Of a stretch of DNA of 64,000 nucleotides, positions 41,933 to 53,988 are shown piece after piece. The notes beneath the pieces were generated by a model. It was not told the DNA's origin and ran no database searches. It worked only from the letters and a program-made list of their open reading frames with translations. The DNA comes from Plantago ovata. Lineage: Eukaryota > Streptophyta > Magnoliopsida > Lamiales > Plantaginaceae. Made by a program: the position numbers and the translations under genes. Position 1 is the stretch's first letter. Each line of letters opens with the position of its first letter. The DNA lies in contig CM051457.1 of NCBI GenBank assembly GCA_028274465.1, forward strand, positions 57,025,550-57,089,549, in the 5' to 3' direction.

Positions 41933-43935
41933 CCACCAATTCTTGTAATCGTGTGCATTCTAAAAATCCCATCACCTCCTCTATCATCTAAGCCGATCAA
42001 ATTTCACGTTTGAAGCATCATTCACAAGGAATCAAAGGTACCTCTCAAGAACCGAAAATTTCTTGAATTTGGGATTTTGTCTAAATTGGCTTCAATTGTG
42101 TTATGCATTGGTGAATTTGAGTTTGATATTGATTATTTAGCATGTTTCTTACTAGATGTGATGTCTAAATTTGAATTTTGTTCATCTTGATTTTTGAAGA
42201 ATTTTTTTGCTCGAATTTTTAGCTATATGATTGTTTGATGATTGTTGGCTTGAATTTGAGTGATGATATGATGTTGGTGATGTTGTGAATGCATGAGATA
42301 AAGTAGGATTGTTGTTGATGATTGTTCACTTGTTTCCTGAGTCCTTTCAGGTACTACTCAATTATAGGAGTTGGACACGAACCTTTATCTTAGGGAAGTG
42401 TACTCTCAATCCAATGTTTCCTTTCTAATCAACTTTTCTTTGCCCGAGGACGAGCAAAAGTTTAGGTTTGGGGAGGGGTCATTGGATTTTCAGTACTATG
42501 TGCTTATTTGGTTCGTGTATGCCTGTATTAGCTCAAGTTCTTGCGATTTGTCATGTTTTTTTTTCAAATTTTTGCATGCATATCATCCATAGATTAGTTG
42601 TTGCACGTTGTTGAGTGGAGTTTATTGCCAAGTTTTTTGAACTTTTCTGTTGAGTAGACTAAGTCTTTATGACCATTGATCATATGTTGCATCACTTTGC
42701 AAGTAGTTTGAGGCTTGTCTCGCTTGGTTTGTCACATTCGCATGTGCGCTAGTTAAGCTTAGTAGTCTCGACATCACTTCGAATGGTGTTTCTTCTACTG
42801 CGGTTCACGATGGCCTTATAAAATGATGCATGTTAGAATCTATGGTTGTAACCCGTGTGATTATGTACGTAAGAGGCGACAAGTTCTTCACCTCGATTAG
42901 AGATTGCCAAATGCATAGGAAGGAGGTAGTGTGAGGTGTGTGATTCCATGTATTAAACCTATTCTATCGAATAGGTTTGGGAAGGGGGTTACTTCGTTGT
43001 ACTTGTCCTTCGTCTTTGAGTCGTTGTAAAGCTTGTCTTTTTCCTTTTTGCCCTTTTGATTTGTGCTCCAACCTATTCTTTCGAATAGGTTTGGGGAGGC
43101 GTCTTTGTAGAGTTTGTTCGTTTTTTTTTTCGTCTTTTTGCTCAAACCTATTCTCTCGAATAGGTTTGGGGAGGTGTTTTTGTTATTTAGTACTGCTGCT
43201 TGCCTACATATAAAAAAAAAAGAGAGAGAGAGAGAGAGAAAAGAAAATAAAAACAAAAAGAGAAAAAAAACACAAAAAAATAAAAAAAATAAAGGAAAAT
43301 AAAAGAATAAGATCCAAAAAGCAAAAGAAGGGTCGTTGCAAGCCAAAAAGTAGTCTTGTAAAGTGTCATTTGTCATGTAAATATTTTGTTCTTGTGAAGT
43401 TATCAAGTTGTAAATTCTATCTTTTGTTTTGTGTCGCCTTTGTCCAAGGTCTGTTCTTGACCACCCTCGTCTTGATATTCAAGAAGTGGTTGAAGGAGAC
43501 TCATTCTTTGAGAGTCTGGGTAGAATAGGGGAGTGTTATCTTTATAGGGAACCCTCCTTCGTTTGATGAGAGCTAGTATTGGTTCGCCCTCTCTTGAGGA
43601 AAAGTCTCGCTTGGTGAACAGTAGTAAGCCCTCGGTTTCATAGGCACGGGCCAATTGTAGTATGATAATATGCATCATTGTGTCGTCACTGAACATGTCC
43701 AAGTAGAAGATGTTACGAGAGACTCCTTCGTTTAACAAAGTGCACATGAGAATGTGTATATTCGCAATCTAGGCATTCTTCAACCTACTTGCATGTCATG
43801 CTCATATGGTCTTGTTCATAAGCATTTGGTAGATTCAATAGATTAGTTCACCTTACTTGGCATGAGACTCCTTTTTGTGTTGCATTTAGATTAGTTTGTT
43901 GCATGAGGACAAGCAAGGGTTTGGTTTGGGGAGAT
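41933..43935 (+). other. Element D 3' part: leader-like stretch, internal 3'-end motif, hairpin triplet, tracts
   Basis: Resumes D after C. The beginning matches B's leader-like stretch and intron start (near 7200..7560). An internal GAGGACGAGCAAAAGTTTAG motif lies at about 42446..42466. Hairpin units are at 42956..42977, 43070..43091 and 43145..43166, an oligopurine tract at 43212..43315, and a polypurine tract just before 43936. No gene and no second ORF are seen in this copy. Confidence 0.85.
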
Positions 43936-45323
43936 TGATGAACGTATTTTTGACACGTTCATCTTGTCTTTTTTACCTTCTTTTGCTATCTTTTTGCTTA
44001 TTTTTTTTTGTTAGTTTTGTAGAATAGTGTCACGTTTTATATTTTCTGCATTTTCAGGCACTTAGGTACGAAACGGCGTTTTTGGAGCTAAAAATGATCC
44101 TTTTTGATGAAAAATGGCCCCGTTGAAGTTTCTCCACCTCCGTGGCCTTGTTCGTGAGTGTTTGAGCCCCAATAAGTGCTGAGAAGGACGAGTCCAAGGC
44201 ACCCGAGGGCCAGTCGTGGGCAAAAGATTAAATTTCCAAGATAAAATTCTGCCCATGAACCAAGCTAAGCGTCTAGAATAGTCAAGCTAAGCGCTTGAAA
44301 TTCCAGTGGCCAGTAACAGCAGCCAAGCGAAGCGCTTGGCTGGTCCCCAGCACTTAGCTTGGCAGATCTCAAGCTAAGCGCTTGGTAGCAGTTACATTTT
44401 GGGATTTCCCTTCTTTACACAGATTTTCAGTTACATTTCATACATTCAAACATTAGCAAACATCTTTGGAGAGCTTCTAACCCCATTTGGAGAGAAAAGT
44501 CAAATCTACTTGTAATTTGGCATTGGATTGAAGGATTTGGCATAGAATTGCATCCCTTTTTCATCTACGGAGAGGTTTCATTCAATTTCCACCGATTAGT
44601 GACAGCTTTGGTGGTAACATTGTATCATTATCTCTTGTCTAGTAGTTTGATTTGATGTATTCTTATAACAATTCATATGATTTGATGTCTATGTTGATGA
44701 ATATGAGTAGCTAAACCCCTTTGTGTTGGTGGTAGAATGTAGAATATGCATGTTATGGATTATGTTTATTCTTACATGAGATTGTGATTCAATCTTTCTG
44801 CAAATTTACTTCATATGATTCATAGTTGCCTATAAAATATATTCGAATAGAGTATGTGACAAACTCGTTGTCAATGAAAGCTATAGGATTGTATGTTATT
44901 GATTTGCAACATGCTAGATAAATGGTGTTAGTGACAAGCACCTCTAAATTATTGATAGTGATCTTTCATGATGTGTGTCTTGAAAGTTACATAGACGGTT
45001 GCTTAGAAGACTTAGTCGAAGGTTTTACGCACTGAACTTGTGAGCATATTCGTAATCCATGCATGTTTATTCGATTCTACCACCAACCGTTTTCCAAACT
45101 TGATTACAACAAATCTGTTTTCTTGCTTGCTTTTGTCCAAAACAATTCCCAAACAAACCTGAACTCGTTGACTGAATTAGCTAACAAAAACCTCAAACAA
45201 AGCCACGTTAGGTCCCGAGAGAACGACACTCGGTGACACCTTGCCATTGCACTCTAGTTTATGTAGTGATAAGTGTTCTTTGGCTTATAAAACAAATTTA
45301 ATTGGTGAAAACGACGTTCATCA
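43936..45323 (+). repeat. Element D right (3') LTR
   Basis: TGATGAACG...GTTCATCA, 1388 bp. The palindrome block is at about 44258..44385. It shows the empty CACTA site near 44965. Confidence 0.93.
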
Positions 45324-46526
45324 GCATCATTGGCTTGATGTGAATTGAGAAAAACTCATTGTAATTTTCATAAAGAGTATGGAGGCTGTTGTATTTAAGA
45401 ATCATGTCTTGCTGATCAGAAGTCAGCTTAGACAATTCTTCTTTAATAAAAGTCAAGTTCTCCTCATGTCTTCGCTCGCTATTTACTTTTTCTTCCAGTA
45501 TAGCCTGAGCCTTTGTTAATGCACTTTTGGCGAGCTTGAGTGCTTGTCTGACATCATTTTCATAGCTTTTGTGATGTAGACTTATGTCTTTCTGAGCTAT
45601 GGTAAGTGTAGTAGTGCGTCTCAGCACAGTAGTCAGTATCTTTCCAATGTCCAGTGGACTCTCAGCAAGCAGTGCATCATCCTCTTCTTGGCATGATCTG
45701 TGAACATCCATTAGTGCTTTAATTCTCGGAGTAAACTCCTTAACATTTGGAAACGGCACTAAAGAGGGAGTAAGTGAATGGGCTTTGATTTCTGTGGCAA
45801 TTTGATCATCGTTTCTCAGCAAGCGACTTCTCTCCATATCTCCTTCATCATTAATGAGGGATGCTGGAGGAATTTCTACCATCTTGGGTTCAGCTTTCTT
45901 GGCCTTCTCTTCTTCATTTGCTGAGAAATCAGACAAATCTTCTTCCTCATCATGTTCATCAAGGCCAGCAACCTTGACGCCTAAATCTTTTGCCTCAGTC
46001 GCTTTTGGTTGAGTGGTTGCTGAAGGCAACTCTTTTGACTCAACAACTGGAGTTTCACCAGTAGTAAGTGGAAGGGAAGAATCTTCCTTGTTGTTCACTC
46101 CTGAAGATTGAGCAATGTCGAGATGTTGAGTATGTCTTTCATGAATCTGTAGACTATTCTGTAATGCTCGTTGATAATCTTCATCAATTTCTTCATTTTC
46201 TCCAAGGTTTGAATCAGTGACCTTAGCTTCGATTAATGCTAACTCGGCATCAGAAAGCTTAGCTTTTCCTTTGGTCATTTCAACCCGCTTTCTGGCGTAC
46301 TCTTCTTCTGTCTCAGCAACTTGTTCAGTTGCTGCAGTGGTTTTCTCAGCAGGAGTTGGAGCAGATTCCTGTTGCTGACTGAGAGGTTGTTTAGCTTGTT
46401 GATTTTCAGCATCTGCTTGATCTACTTGATCAGTAGCTGACAACTTCTCTCCACCAGCATCCGGACTAGGACCTTGATTGTCATCATCATCGTCCTTGCT
46501 GTCCTTAGAATCTTTTGAATCATCAT
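45324..46526 (-). pseudogene. Fragment X, acidic coiled-coil reading frame, third-ORF candidate of a Copia
   Basis: A roughly 400-codon open frame on the minus strand, between the D and E insertions. It begins (in the window) with a Ser/Lys/Asp repeat (NDDSKDSKDSKDDDDD), then a Gln/Pro/Ala/Glu-rich part (LSQQQESAPTP, TEEEYARKRVEMTKGKAK, LSDAELALIEAKV). A central acidic region (HDEEEDLSDFSANEEEK) follows. The C-terminal helical part (KALMDVHRSCQEEDDALLAE, TKAQAILEEKVNSERRHEEN, EELSKLTSDQQDMI) looks like coiled coil. The heptamer TTGCTGA/TCAGCAA appears about six times, as in the Copia family. SIRE elements carry an extra ORF after pol, and this may be one, but no signal peptide or membrane segment is seen. 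A host gene fragment is the alternative. Confidence 0.5.
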
Positions 46527-47706
46527 TGATGAACGTGTATTTTACACTTTCATTCGAGTCTTTTTTCACCTATTTAGCTATCCTCTATGTTAATTTATCT
46601 ATATTTTAGTGCATTTTATTAGAATAGTGTCACGTTTCCCTTTTCTTTGCATTTTTCAGGTTTTACGTAAAAAAACGTGATTTTCCGGGCAATTATGTTG
46701 AAGAGAACGAAGATTCGATGTTTCGTGGTCATCCGTGGTGTATCTAGAAGGTTCCGGACGAGATTTGATGTCTAGGGGTTGAGTTTCAAGGCTTAAAGGT
46801 CACTAGAAGGCAAAATCCGAGTCCGAAAAGGAAAAAAAGACCAAAAACGCGTCCACCGCCACTGGAGCTCCCGGGCGGTTCGCCCGGGATGTGGGGCGGT
46901 TCGCCCCACGCCAGGCGGTTCGCCCGGCATCTGGGGCGGTTCGCCCCACGTCCTCCGAACTCCTATATATAGTTGCACCTGTTTCTACGTTTTTAACACC
47001 TTTTCACGTTAGTTTTAGAGACGAATTCTCCAGAGCCTGTTCTGGGAATTCTTAGCATAGGAGACTCTTTTTCTTATCAATTTGGAGGATTAAGCATAGC
47101 AATTGGACCTCGTTGTTTATCAATTCTTGCTTGTGAGCTAGCAATTCTTCGGAGATTGACAACCTTCGTTGGTAACTTGTATCTCACGATTTTTCTACTT
47201 TTATTTATTTCTTTCAACATGTTTTCATTCAATCTTGCTTTGATTCTTGTTTATTGCATTCTATCTATGAGTAGCTAAATCTATCATTGGTGATAGTATG
47301 TGATTTCTTACCTAGGGTTCTTAATTATGCATGATTGGATGTAACGCGATTCAGACTTGACTTATTGCTCTATCTTCGTAGTGTTGAATTGAACGGAACA
47401 CATTGGACAATTCATGATCTTAGATTTCTATGCAAACGTTTAAGTACTTCATGCATGATTATTAACATGATGCTTTGAATGATCATACTATCACTAACTT
47501 CCATTATTATTGATAAGAAAATCTGTGCTAAGTCATTTGTTGAGTTTATAGTTTAAGTTAAATTAGATAAAGCTAGTTATAGTCCTTAGAGATCGACACT
47601 CGAGGTTATTTTACTGCTACACTACGGTTTTCGTTGTAGTTGTGAATGGCCTTTGGCTAAAAACAAATTTATTTGATTAATTGAGTCTGACAAATTCGGT
47701 TCATCA
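46527..47706 (+). repeat. Element E 5' LTR
   Basis: 1180 bp, TGATGAACG...GGTTCATCA. It is similar to A-family LTRs at its start (GTGTATTTTACACTTTCATT), around the TATA box, and at its end (GACAAATTC-GTTCATCA). The palindrome block is at about 46868..46955. Confidence 0.92.
46963..46972 (+). promoter_or_regulatory. TATA box, element E LTR
   Basis: CTATATATAG, about ten bases after four GGGCGGTTCGCCC-type palindromes. Confidence 0.7.
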
Positions 47707-47709
47707 AAT

Positions 47710-47727
47710 TGGCGCCGTTGCCGGGGA
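47710..47727 (+). other. Element E primer-binding site (Asp-tRNA type)
   Basis: TGGCGCCGTTGCCGGGGA, three bases after the LTR; the canonical Athila-group form. Confidence 0.9.
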
Positions 47728-47903
47728 CTATACTCCTTTTTCTGTTTAGCTTATTTATATTTTCAGCATTCAATTCCTAGTTTTAGTAGTATAATTAGTC
47801 TTTTTCGATTTTTCAGGAGAATCCCAGAAATTTTCTTGATTTTCGAGACTTCTAACGAGACTAATTTTCAGTTTTGAGTTACTCCTGTTCCAGATTTCCA
47901 GCT

Positions 47904-49400
47904 ATGACGACCATAAAAGCTCGCTTGACACCTACATTCTCGCAAGTTAAAAAAGGGTCAGCTATATAGTTGGAAGAAGAGTTATTAGGGTATGAGGTAA
48001 CGAGTTATGTGGTGAGAAGAATACCAAGGTTCGAAGATGGAGTGGGGATGAATCCGTTAAGTTTCATCAGATCCTATGAGGAAGAAATAGCAAAAGTTCC
48101 AGCCAAGGGGTTCACTGAGGACCAATTGTGCAGGAAATTATTTTCTTTCCCTCTCGGATATGAGCCAAGGCTTTGGATATCCAGGTTAGCACCGGGATCG
48201 CTGAAAACATTGAGCCAAGTAGTAGATGAGTTCTTGGCGCGGTTTATGCCTTACCATGAGACAATTGCCTTACGAAATAGGATCGAACACTTCAAGCAAG
48301 GAGAGGATGAGCGGTTTTGTGACGCCTACGAACGTTTTGAGTTGTATAAACGTGAGTGCCCCCATCACCATTTCGACGACGGGGAGCTGATTTGGTATTT
48401 TGTTGGTGGTCTACGTGATGATGTTAGGCTTCAAGTGGATGGAATGTGTGGAGGATTAGAAGAATGTACAGTTGAAGAGGCAGAGAAGGTCTTTCAAAGG
48501 TACGCCAGCGGTTCTGCACAATCTGAGAGGCTAATGTCGAGTCAAGTAACCAATGGGAATTCAAATCGGGGCGACATTAAAGGCTTATATGAAGGATATT
48601 CTGAAGACGAAGATATCAGTGAGGAGGATGAACTTGCGTTTTACGCAGGAATTAAGGCCATTGAGAATGTTATTGAGATAGCACACGCAGGGCAAGTTGA
48701 AAACAATCTTCGCATCGAAAAGGTTTTTGAAGCCGTCGAAGTAACTGAGCAACTTATGGAGGAATTTAGCTTGTTGAAGTGTGAAAAGGCAGAGGAGGTT
48801 CATCAACATGAAGAAGAGAAGATTTTAGACGAAGACGCCCCCCTGGAGGTGGGGGGCGAATCGCCCCCCACAGGCAGAACGCTGGGGGCGACTCGGCCCG
48901 CCCCAGGCGAACCGCCCAGGGCCGGGGGCGAATCGCCCCCCCAGCTCCAGGGAGCTGGACGACCCCAGCTCCCCTGTTCCGACACCCGAAGTTGATTCTC
49001 TCAATCCTAAACCTCTCCAAACAGATTCTACTGAGGAACCTGAGTACGAAAAAGTGAATCTACTACTCCGTGTAGGAAAGATGACCAAAATTCCTAACTT
49101 CGTGCATCCTAAACGTATTAAATCTTCTAAGACCAACAATGCGGGACCAAACACTGAACAAGAAGTTAGTGAAAGCTCCAGAACCTCAAGAGAAGGATGA
49201 TGAAACAAGACCAACTGAGGAAGATGTGGTTGATGATGAGGTCGAAGGGGGCACTCCTAATCCGGGAGTACTTCACAAATCTTCTAATCCAAAATGTGCC
49301 CCCGAAACCACATGTGCCATTCCCAAGTCGGATCAAGCCAGCCAAGAAGGATATTCAAGAGTCACCTCTATTCCAACGCCTCTCAAAAGTTCAAGTTAAT
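47904..49400 (+). pseudogene. Element E gag region
   Basis: The likely ATG is at 47904. The gag core follows (NPLSFIRSYEEEI, LCRKLFSFPLGYEPRLW, FLARFMPYHETIALRNRIEH, ERFELYKRECPHHHFDDGEL, VDGMCGG), with an acidic tail. The core is related to but clearly different from A and B gags; I see no CCHC knuckle. Within the frame, 48838..48965 is a block of GGGGGCGAATCGCCCCC-type palindromes that encodes a Gly/Pro-rich stretch. Fossil with a few breaks. Confidence 0.85.
48838..48965. repeat. GGGCGAnTCGCCC palindrome block inside E gag
   Basis: At least four palindromes of the same type as in the A-family LTRs, here inside an open gag frame. The end of the block has CCCAGCTCCAGGGAGCTGGA, another near-palindrome. 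Confidence 0.9.
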
Positions 49401-49916
49401 GTGCCTCTCTTGGAGTTAATCCAAAACATTCCGGCTTATACAAAATTCTTTCGTGATATGAAGAACAGCAAAAGGGTTACTTCAGGAAAGGAAGTTAATG
49501 AGGTTGAGACGGTGAATTCAATTGCCGAGTTACCTGTGAAGAAAAGAGATCCTGGAAGTTTCATCATCAACATCGCTTTGGGGAATGGTCGAACCACGAA
49601 GGCTATGCTTGATTTGGGGGCTAGCATTAACTTAATGCTCTATTCAGTATACAAGGCCTTAGATCTCAGTGAATTGACACCAACTGATATGGTTGTCCAA
49701 ATGGCTGACCAAAGCGTGAAGAGGCCAGTTGGGATAATAGAAGATATCCTTGTGAAAGTGGACAAATTGATAATTCCAGCTGATTTTGTGGTAATGAAGT
49801 CTGCAGACGAGGGAAAGAGCCATATTCGCGAACACGTGGTACTACTTGGGAGACCATTCATGGCAACTACCAACTCGTGCTTGAACTCAAAGGCAATAAG
49901 ATCTCTATGGAGGTAA
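49401..49916 (+). pseudogene. Element E aspartic protease region
   Basis: The frame has PSRIKPAKKDIQES upstream, then KAMLDLGASINLMLYSVYKA (D-L/T-G-A active site in the Athila form DLGAS), VVQMADQSVKRPVGIIEDI, and HVVLLGRPF. This matches Athila-type gag-pol proteases in order and spacing. Fossil. Confidence 0.85.
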
Positions 49917-52000
49917 TGGGTGAGAAAATTCAATTGGGAGGTTGCAGCGCGGAGGTAAATAAAGATGGTATGGATGAGTTAAATTTCGTTGATTGCTTTG
50001 ATTCTATACTTTCTGAATTTCCTCATCACCGTGATAATATTGAACCTCTTGAGGAGGCACTAACCATGCAGGTTGTGATGTGTTACATGATCGAAGAAAC
50101 AAGGGAATTAGTTGAAATGATGGATAGTACCCCAGAAATTCCCGTAGGAGAAGAAGTGCTTAAACCCTTAGATGAAGAAGAGGAAGAAAGTAAATTTCCT
50201 GAAGAGCCTAGCTTAGAATTAAAGCATCTCCCTGCACACCTCAAGTATGTCTACTTAGGAGAGAATCAGAAAAAGCCTGCGATAGTCTCCTCACATCTTT
50301 CCAGCGATGAAGAAAGTAGGCTAGTTGAAATTTTGAGAGAAAATTCTGCAGCTATAGGATGGGGGATTAGTGATATCAAGGTAATTAGCCCTACTCGGTG
50401 TGTGCACAACATCACTCTAGAACAAGATGCCAAACCCGTTAGGCAACCTCAGCGTAGGATAAATCCGGCCATGCAAGAGGTGGTAAAGAAAGAAGTAATC
50501 AAGTTGCTAGATGCCGATATGATTTACCCCATTCCTGATAGTTGATGGGTGAGCCCTGTTCATGTAGTTCCTAAAAAATCAGGGGTCACGGTAGAAGAGA
50601 ATGAGAAGGGAGAGTTAGTACCGGTTAGAAAAACCACTGGATGGCGGATGTGCATTGATTATAGATGATTGAATGCCGCCACTAAGAAAGACCACTTCCC
50701 TTTGCCATTTATAGATGACATGCTAAACCGCCTTGCGGGGCGGAAATTCTATTGTTTTCTTGATGGCTTGTCAGGTTTCTACCAGATACCGATTGCACCG
50801 GAGGATCAAGAGAAGACGACATTCACTTGCCCATTCGGGACGTTTGCCTATAGGAGGATGCCGTTTGGGCTATGTAACGCCCCCACCACTTTCCAAAGGT
50901 GCATGCTTTCTGTTTTCTCTGATATGGTAACTAAGATTGTTGAAGTTTTCATGGATGATTTTTCTATTTTTGGTGATTCGTTTGATGAATGCTTGCATAG
51001 ATTAGATCTTGTTTTGAAAAGGTGCATTGAATGCAATTTAACTTTAAGCTGGGAGAAAAGTCATTACATGGTTAGGGAAGGCATTGTTCTAGGACATGTA
51101 GTTTCTGAAAGAGGTATTGAGGTAGACAAGGCTAAAATCGAAATCATTGAAAAACTTCCCCCACCTACTTGTGTGAAAGAATTGCAGTCTTTTCTTGGTC
51201 ATGTAGGGTTTCATAGGAGGTTTATTAAGGATTTTTTGAATATTGCTAAATCGTTAAGTAGCTTGCTGGCAAACGATGTGGTTTTCCATTTTTCTAATGA
51301 GTGCCTAGTTGCTTTTAATACCCTTAAGCAAAAGCTTGTTTCTGCTCCCATTGTTGTGCCACCAGATTGGAATCTTCCTTTTGAGATTATGTGTGATGCT
51401 TCGAATTTTTCTATGGGTGCTGTTTTATGCCAAAAAGTTGATAAGCAGTATCGTGTGATTTATTATGTTAGTAAGACTCTAGACTCCGCTCAAGTTAATT
51501 ATACAACTACTGAAAAGGAATTTTTAGCTGTTGTTTTTGCTTTACAAAAGTTTAGGTCTGATTTGATTGGTCATCCAGTGAATGTCCATACTGATCATGC
51601 TGCTTTGAGACATTTAATAGCTAAGCAAGATTCTAAGCCTAGATTAATCTGGTGGGTCTTATTGCTACAAGATTTTGATTTGACCATAGTGGATAGAGCT
51701 GGTAAAGAGAATTTGGTAGCTGATCATTTGTCTAGAATACCAAATATCCACGTTGATTCGATTCCTATTAATGAGGATCTCCCCGATGAGCACATGATGA
51801 AGGTTAATGAGGAACCATGGTATGCTGATATTGTGAACTATTTGGCTATGGGTATTTGCCCAACTAATATTTTAGCCTCCGATAGGAGAGCTCTTGCCAA
51901 GCGTTGCAGGTCTTTTATATGGGATGATCTGCATCTTTTCAAAGAAGGAGCTGATGGAATTCTGAGGAGATGCGTACCGCAAGACGAGCAACAAAGTGTG
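49917..52000 (+). pseudogene. Element E reverse transcriptase and RNase H region
   Basis: An acidic linker (about 50040..50240) leads to PAHLKYVYLGENQKKPAIVS, RENSAAIGWGISDIK and CVHNI, typical of Athila pol. The reverse transcriptase core has [56 protein letters not shown] and the catalytic [11 protein letters not shown] (near 50950). RNase H motifs follow: [44 protein letters not shown]. The lineage call rests on these motifs. Fossil with several breaks. Confidence 0.9.
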
Positions 52001-52613
52001 TTGAGTCATTGCCATGAGCTTCATTGTGGTGGACACTATAGTGGCATAAAAACAGCTCGCAAAGTACTGCAAGCAGGATTTTTCTTGCCAACAGTGCACC
52101 GAGATGCTCGAACTTTTGTGAAAAATTGCGACCCATGTCAACGAGGTGGTAATATTGGCAAGAAAGACGAAATTCCCCTTCAAGGGAATCTAGTGGTCGA
52201 ACCTTTCGACGTATGGGGCATTGATTTCATGGACCATTTCCATCAAGTGGAGGTTATGGATACATTCTTGTTGCGGTAGATTATGTGACTAAGTGGGTAG
52301 AGGCAATTCCCACAAAAACGAATGACGCCGCGGTTGTTATGAAGTTTTTGAAGGATGTGATATTTTCTAGATTTGGGTGTCCTAGGACAATCATCAGTGA
52401 TAGAGGTTCGCACTTCGTCAATAGAACTTTTGCCTCTATTCTTAAGAAATACGGTGTCCACCATAGTGTTGCTACGCCATATCATCCACAGACTTCGGCC
52501 CAAGTTGAAGTTAGCAACCGTCAAATTAAGAAGATTCTCGAGTGAGTAGTGAAGCCTAGCAGGAAAGATTGGGCAGGAAAATTGAATGATGCGCTTTGGG
52601 CATACAGGACTAG
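52001..52613 (+). pseudogene. Element E integrase region, cut by F
   Basis: Zinc head: [20 protein letters not shown] then CDPCQRGG. Core: [61 protein letters not shown], ending in WAYRTS where F was inserted. Rather close to intact in motif content but broken. Confidence 0.9.
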
Positions 52614-53988
52614 TGATGATGTCGTTTTTCACCAATTAAATTTGTTTAAAAAGCCAAAGAACACCTTTCACTACACAAACAGAGTGCAATGGCAAGTTGT
52701 CCCCGAGTGTCGTTCTCTCGGGACCTAATGTGGCTTTGATCAAGGTTTTTGCTAGCTAATTTCAGTCAACTAGATGATGATTTTTGAGAAAGATATTTGA
52801 ACAAAGGAAGTGAGAAATCAAGAGTTTTTGTAAACAAGTTTGGAAAACGGTCGGTGGTAGAAATCGAATACACATGCATGGATTACGAATATGCTCACAA
52901 GTTCAGTGCGTAAAACCTTCAACTAAGTCTGCTATGCAACTTGTCTAGGTAACTTTCAAGACACACATCATGAAAGGCCACTATCAATAATTTAGAGGTG
53001 TTTGTCACTAACACCATTTATCTAGCATGCTGCAAATCACTAACATACAATCCTATAGCTTTCATTGACCAACGAGTTTGTCACATACTCTATTCGAATA
53101 TATTTTATAGGCAACTACGAATCATATGAAGTAATTTGCAGCAAGATTGACTCACAACCTCATGTAAGCATAAGCATAATCCATAACATGCATAATTCTA
53201 CATTCTACCACCAACACAAAGGATTTAGCTACTCATATTCATCAACATAGACATCAATTCATATGAATAATAATCAGAATACATCATGTCAAACTACAAG
53301 ACAAGAGAGTGATACAAGTTACCACCAAAGCTGTCACTAATCGGTGGAAATCAAAGAAAACCTCTCCGTAGATGATTACAAAGGATGAATTCCAATCAAA
53401 ATCTTGAATCCCAAGCTAAATTACAAAGAATCTATGAGTTTCTCTGAGTTTTTGGGGCTTAGGGCTGTCCAAAACTCGTCTCCAATGTTCTGTATATCAA
53501 AAAGTAACTCCAAAATCAAGTAAAGAAGGCAAAATCTGGATCTGTAACGGCTGCCAAGCGCTTCGCTTTGGCAGAGCCAAGCGAAGCGCTTGCTTCCTGT
53601 TCCTCTTTTGAAATCTCCTGAAATTCCAAGCGTCCCGCTTCTCCAATTCCAAGCGAAGGGCTTGCCTCCTGGGCAGATTTTGGCCTCGAAACTCGATCTT
53701 TTGCCCACGAACGGCCCTCGGGTGCCTTGGGCTCGTCCTTCTCGGCACTTATTGGGGCTCAGACACTCACGAACAAGCCACGGAGATTGGGGAAGTTCAA
53801 CGGGGCCATCTTTTCCATCAAAAAGGCTCGTTTTTAGCTCCAAAAACGCCGTTCCGTACCTAAGTGCCTGAAAATGCAGAAAACACAAAACGTGACACTA
53901 TTCTACAAAACTAACCAAAAAACAAGGCTAAAAGATAGCAAAAGAAGGTAAAAAAGACAAGATGAACGCGTCAAAAATACGTTCATCA
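52614..53988 (-). repeat. Element F 3' LTR
   Basis: 1375 bp; plus-strand ends TGATGATGTCG and ATACGTTCATCA. It matches the B right LTR, with the palindrome block at about 53550..53665. Confidence 0.93.

Larger units (their letters stand above)
25157..45323 (+). mobile_element. Element D: pol-less gypsy LTR element of B family, host to CACTA and C
   Basis: A perfect TSD, gcatc, lies at 25152..25156 and 45324..45328. LTRs are 25157..30818 (with a CACTA transposon inside; 1394 bp without it) and 43936..45323 (1388 bp). Without CACTA (4268 bp) and C (8215 bp) the element is about 7.7 kb. It has a primer site, gag-protease, palindrome array, hairpin triplet, oligopurine tract and polypurine tract, but no pol and no second ORF in this copy. 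It is inserted in fragment X. Broken, with about one or two coding breaks. Confidence 0.93.
46527..52613 (+). mobile_element. Element E: pol-bearing Athila-like gypsy element, interrupted by F
   Basis: 5' LTR 46527..47706, primer site, gag, protease, reverse transcriptase, RNase H and integrase in that order, then cut by F at 52614. Its right end is beyond the window, so TSD and LTR divergence are unknown. The LTR opens TGATGAACGTGTATTTTACA and carries GGGCGGTTCGCCC palindromes before a TATA box, like the A family. It is the only gypsy element here with pol. Broken, with about five or more breaks. Confidence 0.92.

Noticed and set aside
45324-46526. Envelope protein gene
   Set aside because: No signal peptide, transmembrane segment or Cys pattern is visible; only an acidic, coiled-coil-like frame.
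46527-46569. Start codon of the X frame near 46569
   Set aside because: That ATG lies within element E's LTR; X's own start is not in the window.
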